A DNA stretch of 64,000 bases. Origin: Serinus canaria (Eukaryota > Chordata > Aves > Passeriformes > Fringillidae). The translations under genes were made by a program, and so were the position numbers. Below are positions 47,705 to 59,100 of this stretch, piece by piece (position 1 is the first letter of the stretch; each line of letters starts with the position of its first letter). The notes under the pieces were generated by a model. That model searched no databases and had not been told where the DNA came from. It saw only the letters and a list, made by a program, of their open reading frames with translations. The DNA is taken from assembly GCF_022539315.1 (NCBI RefSeq), contig NC_066333.1, positions 6,705,501 to 6,769,500 on the forward strand, written 5' to 3'.

Positions 47705-50700
47705 TTGTCTGTACATTCTGTACACATGCTTCATTGAGCATAGGTCATTTGTCTTCTTAGCTCCTTTCCTTTTCATCCTCCACTGACCTTGCTACTGCAT
47801 GCCCATAAGGCCTGGCACACCAAACACTTGCCCATCTATCACTGATCTCTAGAATTAGGGAGATGTTCTGCAGCCTCTCATATTTATGCCAGCCAAGAGA
47901 ACTTACTGACTGCTCTGCCTTGATGCACCATATACCCTGAGAAGGCTTTTAGTATTGTGGCTTTTTGTAAGACTCTTATGTCTTTGACCCATTTGATTGG
48001 ATCAGGTAGTGCTGCAGTCCAGGAAGGGGGAATAGCAGGATTTAAGATGTCATTTTTGTTGCTGCTAAGCCTCAAGTGGTGTTGGCCAGGTGGCTGGTTT
48101 TTTGCATGGCAGAATTTCCACATTTTTCAAAGTTTTGTTCAGTGCTAGGCTTTTGTAGTTTTTAGAGTAGAAATACCTTGACAGAGTTTCCCAAAGGGAT
48201 AACAGTGCAGTCTTTCTCCTGGCAGGAACTGGGGCTTAAAGTGAACTTCTCATGTTCTGTTTGAGAGCTTGAGCCATTTTGACTAAATGGTCCTTTTGTT
48301 GATCTTGCTTCTTAGTTTTCAGAGATGAAGTTTTATTGATGACTTTAATCAAGAGCATGTCCTGTAAAAAGCTGGTTCTGAAGAAAACTTTAGTTATTAG
48401 TGATCATCTTTGATCATGTTCTGGTAACTGGCTCCATAGCAGACAGCAGGTGGTGCAGCTTCCTCATGTAAAGCTGCTGAACCAGCACGTCCACACCAGG
48501 CTGGCAGACCAAGGGATTCTGTGCATCAAGTAGAATGTCTGGAGCTGAGAATTGCTTGCTCTGGCCCTAGCTGTACTTTCCAATAACTGGGGATGCTTCC
48601 AGCAGGATTCACCCTGTTTGCCCTTCCAATATTTGTGAGCTCCAAGCCCCAAATACTCTGTGCTTGATGTGGGGCAGTGGCACTTCCTGCACATGAACTG
48701 GGTTCAACAGTGTCACAGCTGCTCTTTCATTTCACTTTCCACTCTCCTATAACTGAACCTTGGGAATCCTGCTGTGTAACTCCCAGACTGAGATTTCATG
48801 TCCCTGTAAATCCAAGGTAAAGGCAATTTCATTCTCAGGCCAGAATTTGCACCAGCTGTGGTGCCTGAAGATGAAATCCAATTGTGCTTGTGACCTGTGG
48901 AACCATGTAGTCTGTTGCTTCCAGCCTTGTTTCCTTTTTAAGGCAGAGGTGATGCCCCTGAACTCCAGCTCTGTCTTGGAGCTCCTGGAGCATGGCAGAG
49001 TTGTGGGCAAGCTTGGGAGGGGTGGGGTGGGACTGTGCTGGTGTAGGGCAGTGTAGCAGTGTTAAAGCAGCACCACAGCTCTGCTGAACACTCTCCATCG
49101 TGCTTGAATGGGCACTAATATTTAATGAAAGGAGAAAGAACCTTTGCCCACCCTCTCATATAAGGAAAAAATCTTACTGTGCATTGAAAATGCTGGAAAT
49201 GGAAAAAGATACAAAGATGAAGGACTTGGAGGAGGGAGCCAGGAGTGCTGCAGCAATGGCACAAAATAAATGAGACTGCACAGTCCTGTAGTGATTGTTG
49301 AAGTACAGACTGTAGGCATGGGAAAGACTGGAGTCCACTGAGGAGGGGGGATGGAGGTATGGACAGGATGGTATTGGAAGCTGGGAGTGCCAGTAGATCC
49401 TGTTTACCTCTGGAAATAGCCCTGGGTGGCTTTGCAGTGCCTTGGCCAGAGGCAGTCAAGGCCTCTTGGTGCTGCTGAGGCTGTTTGAGGTTTGGGATGG
49501 AAATCCTGGGAGCCCCCAGCTGTGTGTGCAGGCACAGAGCCTTGTCTCCTGCCTTTAGGAGGTCTCTTGGTGCCACGGTGGTCCCTGTGGCTGCCTGAGA
49601 GGAGTGGTGCAGCTCACTGCTTGTGCAGAGCATTTTCTGACAAGCCTCAAGCCAGGGGCCACTTTAGGGGGCAGGGGAAGTAGCTTTGAGTAGAGACAAA
49701 CATTGTGTGGCACAATTTGGCTCTGCCCCCTTCCTCAGAGGAAATGTGTGAAGGCTGAACGTCCTGGAAGGGCTCTGGAGCAGGGCAGGGCCAGGGACAC
49801 GTGTGCTGCAGCAGCACGGGAGGATGAGCCCTTCTGTGGGGAGGGCTCAGGGCTGTGTTTGTGCTGCCCAGGCTCCCCTGTCTGTGCCAGCCCCTCAGCA
49901 CCACAGCCAGCCTGGCAAGGGAGGGCTGCCACTGAATATTGATGGTGTTGGAACTCGTTAGGCAGCGGAAGCAAAGCTGAACGAGTCTCAGAAGTGCTGC
50001 ACTCCTTCCTCAAACTCTGTTCCTGCCTGTAAGACCAGGTGTTTACATGTGTGATGATTCTGCCTCCCCACACATCCCCCTGGGAGACCTCTTTATTTGA
50101 AGAACAGATGCTTGGCTTCCTGCTAAAATTTCAGTACCGTAAACATCCTGAGGGCAAGGGGAAAGTGTCCCTGCAGACCCCCCTGCACTCTCTGGTCCTC
50201 TGCCCAGCACACAAGGTGTGTAACACCAGTGGGCTTGCTGTGGGGAGGCAAGCCTGTCTCCAAAACACACAGGAGTAGCAAGGCAGAGCAGCAACATGGG
50301 GCCTGGTGCCAGCAGTAGGGATGCCTCAGGATGTGCTTCGTTTCTCACTGCAGCTGAACATCTCTGTAGGATTAATTACATGGTTTGTGGTTGGTGCCTT
50401 GTGAGGTGGGGAAGGGGGAGCTCAGGGTGTAGATGGGAGGAATGCTGGTTACTGCCAGCCTGGGGCTTTAAAGGGCTCACATTCTCCTGCAGTCTCTGCA
50501 GTGGTAAATAACTGCCTCTGACTCTGATACCCCTGCTGCTGCACTGAGGCTCTCTTGGTTTTTCTCCTTGTTGGGGTATGCAGATTTTGATGTTCACAGC
50601 CTTGGATCTCTGCAGGGTTTTTCTGGGAGTTCCACTTTCCATTGTCCTCTTGGCATCATTGCCACAGTACACCTGCACCAGCCTCCTTCCTCACTGCCAC

Positions 50701-50810
50701 ATCACCCCCAGGAAGGCAAAGAATGGGGGAGGCTTTGAGCAGAGAGGTGGGGGAAAGGCAGCTCGGCAAGAGAAGTGTAGAAATGGCAGAAGACAAAGAA
50801 TACGAATGGT
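47705..50810. other. Intergenic, no gene recognised
   Basis: Three kilobases after SLC35C2 with only short, unconserved-looking open frames. I see no splice-consistent exon chain, RNA gene or full repeat. Confidence 0.6.
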
Positions 50811-50814
50811 TGGA

Positions 50815-51325
50815 GATCACCATCACAGCATGGTTCAGGTTGGAAGGGACACTGGAGGTCATCTTGCCCAAGCCCTTGCACAAGCAGAGCCAGCCAGAGC
50901 TGCTGCCCAGGAATGTGCCCTGATGGCTTTGAGTATCCCAAAGGATGGAGACTCCACAACCTTTCTGAGCACCCTCTGCCAGTGTTCAGCCACCCTCGGG
51001 GAAAAAAGTGGGTCCTGGTGTTCAGGGGGAACCTCCTGTTTCAGTTTGGGTCTGTCTCTGGGCACCACTGAACAGAGCCTGGCTCCATCCACTTTCCACC
51101 CTCCCATCAGATATTTATTGACATTGACAGATTTCCCCCTGAGCTTTCTCCAGGCTCAGCAGTCCCAGCTCTGTCAGCCTTTCCCCAGATGTGAGGGGCT
51201 CCCAGGCCCTTCATAATCTCCAGAGCCTGTTGCTTGTCTCTCTGCAGTATGTCTGTGTATCTTGCAGTGATGAGCCCAGCTCTGGGCGCAGCACTCCAGG
51301 TGTGGCCTCAGCAGTGCTGCCTCAG
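50815..51325 (-). mobile_element. CR1 LINE fragment (partner of the DDX27 intronic copy)
   Basis: Inverted CR1 starting TCACAGCATGGTTCAGGTTG with GAAGGGACACTGGAGGTCAT, running into internal CR1 sequence. Bases 51051-51305 are 251/255 identical and gap-free with 15561-15815. The CR1 3' part (50815-51050) is only loosely similar to its counterpart. Confidence 0.88.
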
Positions 51326-54300
51326 GCAGGAATCAGCTCCCTTGACCTGCTGGCAATTCTTTACCTGGGACACCCCAGGATATTGTTCCCTTCTTTGTGG
51401 CAAGGGCACGCTCCTCACTCAGGTGAGAGGCAGGTGTGCAAGAACCTGCCCAGTCTAACACTGCAAGAGGTTTGCTGGGGCAGAGTGCTGTCCTACAACA
51501 CCCACAGTGGCATAAGCAGCCCCTTCCATCTCCTTCTGTGCTCTCCAGCCCTGCAGAGCTGTGTAATTGCTGTATCTATCAGTGCTCCTTGCATTAACAG
51601 GCAGTAATTGGCACCTGTGTTAAAGAGCCTGGTTTCAATTACTGCTGAATGCAGCTCAAACTCCAGAGCTGGGAGATTACAGGGGGGAGGAGCTGCAATG
51701 CTCACGTTTACGCTCTGTTTTTCCACCAGGTGCTCCTCTTTCCCCAGGGATGAAGCTTTTTTTCCGTTCCTTGCTTGTGCCTTGAATCTGCAGAGCTGCC
51801 AGCAAAGGCTGCCTGGGCAGAGTGAGGCTGTGCCTCTCAGGAGCACAGAGCCCAACTCTCTTCTTCCTCATGTGGTTGTTTTTTACAGAAGCCTCTGCTG
51901 CAAATCCTGCCCTGAACGGTGGGTTTGCAAGCTGTGGGAGGAAATCAGTGATTGTAGGAGGTGGCATTCCCCCAGCCCCAGGCAGCAGCAGTCCTGGGGG
52001 CTTTCCCACTCCCTGCCCTCAGCTACACCTCTCCCTCTCTGGTTTCCAGTGCATCAGCACTCTCCTGTATGCTGGCCCTGCCCCCTCCTGCTGCCATTCA
52101 TCATTTCTGATCCAATAAATTACAGCGCCGTAAAAATGCACAGGGAATTGTTTTCTGTGTTATAGAGCCATGAGCCCTTAAATTTCCATTTGTGCAGTGG
52201 TTGATGAATGGACAGTTGTGGCTGGTGCTGGAGCCGTGTGGAGTGATGGGAGAGCTCTGACTACAGTCAGGGCTCCCTCCAGCAGCCTCAGCACAGAGAC
52301 CACATCAGTTTTGAGGCAAATCTGTCTGGGTTTTCCAGCAAAACTGCTCAGTTCATAACTGGGGCCAAGGGAGGGGTTGGGAGAGGCTAAGTCAGAACGT
52401 TCAGGCTTTGTTCCCACCCTGTGGTGGGAGTTTCATCACGTCTTGGGGGGAGCTGCTGGGTGGGATGTCAGGGTAAAAAGATGTGCTGTAGAAGCAGGAC
52501 TGGGAGCCCGGGGCCCATCAGGTCCCTGAAGGGCCCCAGAGAGTGGGTAGGAGTCTGATCTCAGGAAATGGGGATAAATGGAGAAACCTGGCACAATGTG
52601 AGGGCAGTGAGACAAGGAAGAGGACTGGGATAGCTGGTACAGATGCAGGTCTGGCTGCAGGCATTTGGGGAAAGGCTGTGCTGGCATCCTAGGAATGCTG
52701 TGGCTTAGTGGCCTCCCAGTGGCAGAAGAAGTTCTGCTTGATGCTGGAAGTCAGCATCTGTGCTGCTGTTGTCTTTCAGCTCTCCAGTAACCTGGAGGCT
52801 GCACCTGGACCTCAGTGCTGAAACTGTGAGGATGGCATGTGAGGGGCATGGCCACCACTGCATAGTTTGCTTCCCTTTTTCTTTAGGTGGCTCTTCTCCT
52901 CCAAATGTGGTTTTAAGTCAGCCCTGCAGCACTTTGGACCTGTCTAATGGTTTTGACACTGGATTTAAACTTAGCTGCATGACTCGTGCCTCAGTTGAGT
53001 CTGAGTCCTGCCTTAAGCAATAATAAATTCCTGATCTGAGCTGCTCTGCCTGCACTGCTGATGCATGTCATGTTCTTCTCCTCTTCCCTGTCTCTTCAGA
53101 CTGCAGGCCACTGGGAAGAGCCTGGGAGAGGCCTCCAGCTCTGTGTTCCTGCTCCAGGGGTACAGCACAGCAGTCATTCCACTGCCCTGTGATCCAGCAC
53201 TTGCATAAGTGGCAGGAGAAGGCACAGAAGGAGTTAATCAGTGCTGGAAAAATTGGTATTTAATCCATTGCAGTCCCTTCTAGCAAACCTAGATGTGAAA
53301 ATGCCTCCCTGTTGGAAACAGCGCCTCTCAAAAATGGAAATGCAGGATGGCTGGGGATTAGGGTGCCTATCACTGGAAATGGGTTTCTTATCATCTCTCT
53401 GAGCTGAATTGGTGGGACAGCCTCTGAAAATTGAATTGCCTTCTCTGTTTTGGTCTCTGCCATTGCATCCCTCCTGTGCTCCAGCTTTGCACCCACCTTC
53501 CCAGCCCCTGGCCTGCCTTGTCCCCATGCCCAGCAGAGCAGGGGCTGCCTCTGAGGGGCTCTGTGGCTGTGGAGAGGGATGTCCCAGCTGCAAGGTGGGC
53601 AGGACTGGGAAGATTCATCCTTTGGATTCTCAAGGCCAGGAGGATGTAGTCCTTCTTTCCAAGCTTCCCTCTGATCTTGCAAGGGCAGTGGTGGCCTGGC
53701 TGAGCCTGGTTTGGGTCAGCCTGAGGAAAGGTGTGAAATGATCAGAGGACATCAGGCTGTGCTGGAAATAAGAGCTGGTGCTGAGGAGCTGGGTCCAGGA
53801 TGGATGAGAGGCAGAGAAGAGAGGAAGCTATAAGAAATGCAGGAGGGACCATGTTGAACACATCAGAGCAGGAATGAGTGTGATTTTCACACTGTGGGCA
53901 GCCTGAGCCCTGGTCTGTGCCGTGCCAGGAGGAGACATCTCTCCCACCAGCACTCAGGCTCTGTTCTGGGATGGCCAAGGAGGCTCTTCCAGCTCCTCCT
54001 CACAGTCTCTGCACACCACAACAGCAGCCAGCCTGTCCCCAGCTCTGTCCCCACAAAACCTCGGGGGCTCAGTGCTCCCCTGGCCCACCATGGGTGAGGC
54101 TGAAAGCTGATCAAACCCTCTCTCATGGTGCTGGCTGCAGGCCCAGCCCAGGTGTGCCCAGCTGTGCCAGTGGTGATGTCCAGGCACAGTGCAGGGACTC
54201 CTTAAAAGGTCCTTTTTCCAGTGTTTGGTTTGGGAATAATTATCTCTCACTGAGCTGTATTTTACCACAAGTTGCCAGTGCCTAATTTCATCCTTGTCTC

Positions 54301-54845
54301 TGTCATAGTATGTTTGCTTTTTTTTTTTTTTGAGGAATTTCCCATCCTCTGTTAGAATTAAAAGTGAGCCATAGGCACAAGAGCTGCTGAGTGTCCACCT
54401 GTCTATGGCTTTCCAATTCACCAGCCTGCAATCATGCTGCTCCAACACACAGTCGGTGCCCTTGATCCTTTGTCTGCCAGAACACATTGAGTTTGAATGT
54501 AGAAATTATTTAGAACTAATTGGGGAATTTTTTTGTACTCTAACACAGCTACCATCCACAGTAAATGGAATCTGAAGCAGATCTCTGTCTCAGAACAGCC
54601 CCTCTGCACTGAGCTGGGGCACATAAAGCAGTGCTGGCTGTCAGGGCAAAGCACTCACCACAGCCTGGCTCCTTTTGCAAGAAAAGGCTGTGCTCAGGTA
54701 GCAGAGTCTTGCTGTCTGCCCTGAGAAAGAGGAGAAGTCCTCTCTTCTTGCTAAGGTGCTGTTCTCACCCTCTGCTGAAGGACTGACTCAAACTGCTGAC
54801 AAACAATGGAGAAAAGGTTCCCTTTAATCATACAGGTGCCTCCTC
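51326..54845. other. Intergenic, no gene recognised; one candidate regulatory island
   Basis: Unique GC-moderate sequence without supported exons. At 51530-51680 a cluster of ATTA/TAATTG homeodomain-like cores stands out. A poly(T) run lies at about 54316-54333. Confidence 0.55.
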
Positions 54846-54849
54846 TGTG

Positions 54850-55220
54850 CTGAGGGATGCAGCCCCACATTTCTCTTCCCAGAGAAAAGCAAGGCACAAT
54901 TCTTCCCAAGAATATTCTTATCTCATTTGCTGTGCCTGTGTCTGTGCCAAAGCAGAATGCAACGTGGAGATTGTTTACCCAGAGTGGTTTGGGGGTTTTG
55001 TTTCCTTGGCCTGTCAGGGCCAGGTGTGTGTGTGAGTCAGGACTGTTGGGTGACAGTCACAGATTCTGGGCAGTGTGAGCAGTTGTGTGCAGGGTTGAGT
55101 GCTTGGCAGGTTCAGTTTAGATGTATAGAATAATGCACTATAATGAAGTAATTAATTAGCCTTCTGATGTCCATGGAGTCCTCCTCATCATTCCTCCTTC
55201 ACTGGGGCCTTCTCAGGGCA
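54850..55220 (+). mobile_element. ERV-type LTR (same family as the ZNFX1 intronic copy)
   Basis: Shares an ordered set of blocks with 6985-7355: TTATCTCATTTGCTGTGCC, GGAGATTGTTTACCC, TTCCTTGGCCTGTCAGGGCCA, GGTTCAGTTTAGATG, TTAGCCTTCTGATG. It ends with CATGGAGTCCTCCTCATCATTCC. No internal viral genes adjoin, so it is probably a solo LTR. Ends are approximate. Confidence 0.7.
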
Positions 55221-55574
55221 GCTACAGAGGGACAGCTGTGGTCATCATGAGAGGGGTGGGGAGCCTTTACCTCTGCAGCAGGGGAGTCATGGCCAAAGGC
55301 TTTGAGCTGTTTGAGGGCCCTGTTCCAGAGCCCATCCCTGGGGGGGAATGCAGGCTTGCTTGCTGGTCCCTGGCTGCACCCCCTGTGTGGGAGAACTCAC
55401 TGGTTTGTTATCTGTGACACAGGCTCAGCCTGCAAAGGAGGGACAGGGATGGGACAGAGCAGTGGCAGCCACAGGACAGCCCTTAATGCAAATTTTGCAA
55501 AGTTTCCTTGCTGCCAGCCCCACGTGCACTGGAAGGGAAGTGATGGAGCCCAGGGAAGTGATGGAGGGTCCATC

Positions 55575-55700
55575 CCTGGAAGCACTCAGGAAGTGACTCA
55601 GTGTGGGTATGGCTCAGTTGATGTGGTGGTTTTTGGCCAAAGGTTGGACTTGATGATGCTGGAGGTTTTTCCCATCCTTAGTGATTTTATTATTCTACCC
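55575..55700 (+). mobile_element. CR1 3'-end fragment
   Basis: Degraded CR1 terminus: CATCCCTGGAAGCACTCAGG, GGCTCAGTTGATGTGGTGGT, AAGGTTGGACTTGATGATGC, then TTTTTCCCATCCTTAGTGAT. The final octamer tail is lost. Confidence 0.7.
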
Positions 55701-57465
55701 TTCTTCACAGCCTCTGCCCTGCCCCAAGGCCTGGGCAATGGTCCCAGGGAGCTGTCCCAGGTGTATTTTGCAAGGGGTTGTTTCCCCAGCTCTTGGTCCA
55801 GGTCCACTCAGTGGGAGCCAGCTCAGAGCTGTGTCCCCTGCCCATGTGAAGGGTCACCAGGTAGGCACAGGTGCCCTGTGGGGCCATCACAGACTCCTGG
55901 CCACGTGTCATGAGTGGTCATGTGTGGCCATGTTTCTAACAGTTTGTCCAAAGCAACTTACTATTTCATTTTGGGTTAAAACTGATAAATCAAGGTGACT
56001 TTGGGGAGAGAAATAATTCCTTTTGCAGGATTTGCATAATCCTGGCTGGTGATATGATAATGGTGTTTGTTAAAGACAGAACACAATGAATTAATACTGT
56101 TAAGTTGCTGCTGCAAAATGCAAAGCAGGTAATTTACAGGGGGTGCAAGCAGGAGTGTGAGCACAGCAGTGGAAGCATCAAGCCCAGAAGGTTCCTTGCC
56201 TCAGGTCCTGCAGGGCCTGGCACACAGTCAGCAACAGGTACCCCCTGCACTCTGCTTGGCCCTGGCTGTGCTTGGCTTCCCCAGGGGAGGATTTGCTCTT
56301 TCAGTGCCTTTTCCCACTGTCTCTGTGGCACTGGGACCTGCTCTGTCCCCTGGATTGTTCTGGAGAGCCAGGCATGCAGGGCCACTCTCTGCTGGAGGAG
56401 GGACAAGGGAGCTGAGGGTGCCCTGTGTCCTGCTGGTTCTGAAGGGTTCTAAGGCACAGAGATGCCCTGGGAAGGAGAGGGGCCCTGGCACAGCCTTGGT
56501 GACACCTTGGCCACCCCCAGGAGGCTCTGGAGGCCACTCATCCTCCCACAGCAAAGAGGGAGTCCCTGGGGTGGGTACAGCAGCCTGGGCACCTGCCAGC
56601 TCTGCCCTGAGCCCTCAGCTCCCACCTGGCTCAGGTGCTGCAGGCTGAGTGAGGGTGAGGAGCTGCTGCGAGGCACAGGAGGAGGGAGGTGTTTGGGAGG
56701 GGTGCAGGGGTTTCTCACTGGTGCTGCACTTCCAGAGCCATCCTTGCTGCCAGACCCCTCTGGAATCCTAATGCACTGTTTATCTCTGCAGCTCCACAGC
56801 TCTGAGAGAGGGAGGGAGGTGCTGTGCAGGAGCCAGAGCAGGATTTCAGGCTAATTGGATTCTGTGTCTCTGTGCCTTCCTGTGTAGGCAGGACTGGGAT
56901 TAGTGCAGGGTTTCTGAGGGATGGAGGAGAGCAAGGATGACCTGCACGGGGGTTTCCTCCTGCACAGCTTCTGCTGCTACCTGCAGGAAAGGTTTTGAGC
57001 AGGCCACCTGGGTGGAAGGACCCAAAGCAGCGTGTCCCCACCATCCCAATGGCTTCTGTTCTTCCTGAACATTGGAGCAAGGTGCCAGAGAGGGAAACAG
57101 CACAAACACCTCCTGAGCCTGAGCCAGCCTGACATGGGATTGGTCTTTCCTGCTGACTCCTTGTCAGGAAAGCAGAAATGGAAATGAGAGCACTGGTGGC
57201 TCCTGTGCCCCACCAGCACCTGCCTGGCTTTGCTTCCCTTTCCTTCCCCACCTCCACCCCCGGGCCTGGCTGCTGCCTGGGAGCAGAGCACATCTGAACC
57301 TTCTCCCGTGCTGCTTGCTGTGTTTCAGAGGCTGTCAGGGCAGGATGCACTCATTAGCACAGATTTATTCCTGTATAAACATTTCATTCCTTTAATTGCA
57401 CGGCAGTGATGCCGCCGGCAGCAGCGGGGGCGGCCCTGATGGCGCCAGGTGACAGCCCGCAGGCG
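55701..57465. other. Intergenic, no gene recognised
   Basis: Holds an AT-rich island at about 56000-56150 in otherwise GC-moderate sequence. No supported exon. Confidence 0.55.
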
Positions 57466-57469
57466 GGAC

Positions 57470-58085
57470 AGGTGGGACACTGCCACCCTGGGACACTGCC
57501 ACCCTGCGACACTGCCACCCTGGGACACACACCTAGGGACAGCTGGGACACGTGTGACACTGCCACCCCTGGGACACTGCCACCCCTGGGACACACACCA
57601 AGGGACAGCCGGGACACGTGGGACACTGCCACCCTGGGACACTGCCACCCCTAGGACACTGCCACCCTGGGACACACACCTAGGGACAGCTGGGACACGT
57701 GGGACACTGCTACCCTGGGACACTGCCACCCCTAGGACACTGCCACCCTGGGACACACACCTAGGGACAGCTGGGACACGTGGGACACTGCCACCCCTGG
57801 GACACTGCCACCCCTGGGACACACACCAAGGGACAGCCGGGACACGTGGGACACTGCCACCCTGGGACACTGCCACCCCTAGGACACTGCCACTCTGGGA
57901 CACACACCTAGGGACAGCTGGGACACGTGGGACACTGCTACCCTGGGACACTGCCACCCCTAGGACACTGCCACCCTGGGACACACACCTAGGGACAGCT
58001 GGGACACGTGGGACACTGCCACCCTGGGACACTGCCATCCTGGGACATTGCCACCCTGGGACACTGCCACCCCTGTGACACACAC
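57470..58085. repeat. Minisatellite with 228-bp higher-order repeat (66+81+81)
   Basis: Built from a short GGGACACTGCCACCCT-like unit. Marker phrases CCTAGGGACAGC (57532, 57679, 57760, 57907, 57988) and CCAAGGGACAGC (57598, 57826) define subunits of 66, 81 and 81 bp that repeat as an exact 228-bp block about twice. Every subunit is a multiple of three, which keeps long frames open on both strands (252 and 209 codons). These are not genes. Confidence 0.95.
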
Positions 58086-58168
58086 CGAGGTGCCCCCGGG
58101 CAGGAATCTGAGCTGTGCAATGTGGGATGGGCTGGTCATGGTGAGTTTGTGGCCCCAGGTCTTGTATT

Positions 58169-58577
58169 TGCAGAGCTCCCAGATGAAGGGAGGAATGATG
58201 AATCTGACTCCATGGTCTTAGAAGGCTACTTTATTATTTTATGATACAATATTATATTAAAGAATGCCATACTACACTATACTAAAGAATACAGAAAGGA
58301 TACTTACAGAAGGCTAGAAAGTTACCAATCAAAACTCGTGACTCCTTGTAGAGTCTCAACACAGCTTGGCCCTGATCAGTCATTAAGTCAAAACAATTCC
58401 CATGAAACCAATGAAACAATCACCTGTTGGATGAACAATCTCCAAACACATTCCAAAGCAGCAAAACACAGGAGAAGCACGTGAGATAATTTTGTTTTCC
58501 TTTTTCTCTGAGGCTTCTCAGCTTCCCAGGAGAAGCGTCCTGGGCAAGGGGATTTTCCAGAAAACATGACTGCCACA
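58169..58577 (-). mobile_element. ERV-type LTR, minus orientation
   Basis: Read on the minus strand it begins TGTGGCAGTCATGTTTTC and ends CATCTGGGAGCTCTGCA, giving TG...CA termini. Before the end it contains AATAAAGTAGCCTTCTAAGA and CATGGAGTCAGATTCATCAT, the same 3' architecture as the two other LTRs here but a different family. It directly follows the minisatellite. No internal ERV genes are seen. A target duplication was not evident. Confidence 0.78.
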
Positions 58578-58615
58578 CCCAAGCACTGTCTTATGGGATA
58601 ACAGCAGGTCTATGG

Positions 58616-59100
58616 GGTCACAGAATCACAGAGTCCTAAAATGGCAGGGGTTGGAAGGGATCTTAAAGATGAACTCATTCCAACACTCTGCCATGGGCTC
58701 AGACACCTTCCGCTGTCCCAGGGTGCTCCAAGCCCTGTCCGCCCTGGCTTTGAGCACTCCCAGGGGTGGGGCAGTCACAGCTTCTCTAAACAGCCTGTCC
58801 CAGAGCCTCACCACCCTCACAGGGAAACATTTCTTCCTAATATCCCATCCAACCCTGTTCTCTGTCACTGGGAAACCATTCCCCTTTATTCTGTCACTTC
58901 AGACCCTTGTACAAAGTTCTTTTCATCCCTCTCAGAGCCCCCTTAGGCACTGGGAGGGGCTCTAAGGCCTCCTCAGAAACTTCTCTTGTCCAGGCTGAAC
59001 AACCTCAGCTCTCAGGCTGTTTCCAGAGCAGTGCTCCAGCATCTCCCTGGTCACAGGGCTGTGGCAGGACTGCAGTATTTTCCTTGCTGTGCAGAGGAAG
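58616..59100 (-). mobile_element. CR1 LINE 3' fragment, minus orientation
   Basis: Starts GGTCACAGAATCACAGAGTC, then GGGTTGGAAGGGATCTTAAA, GGGGCAGTCACAGCTTCTCT and TTTCTTCCTAATATCCCATC, ending around GTCCAGGCTGAACAACCTCA. This is the reverse complement of a typical avian CR1 3' end and is the best-preserved copy in the window. Confidence 0.9.

Noticed and set aside
49115..49633. 172-codon minus-strand open frame
   Set aside because: No recognisable domain, no good start context, no splice-supported neighbours; expected by chance in this much sequence.
57325..58083. 252-codon minus and 209-codon plus open frames
   Set aside because: They are translations of the minisatellite; subunits are multiples of three so frames stay open by arithmetic. 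Both strands give equally long repetitive products.
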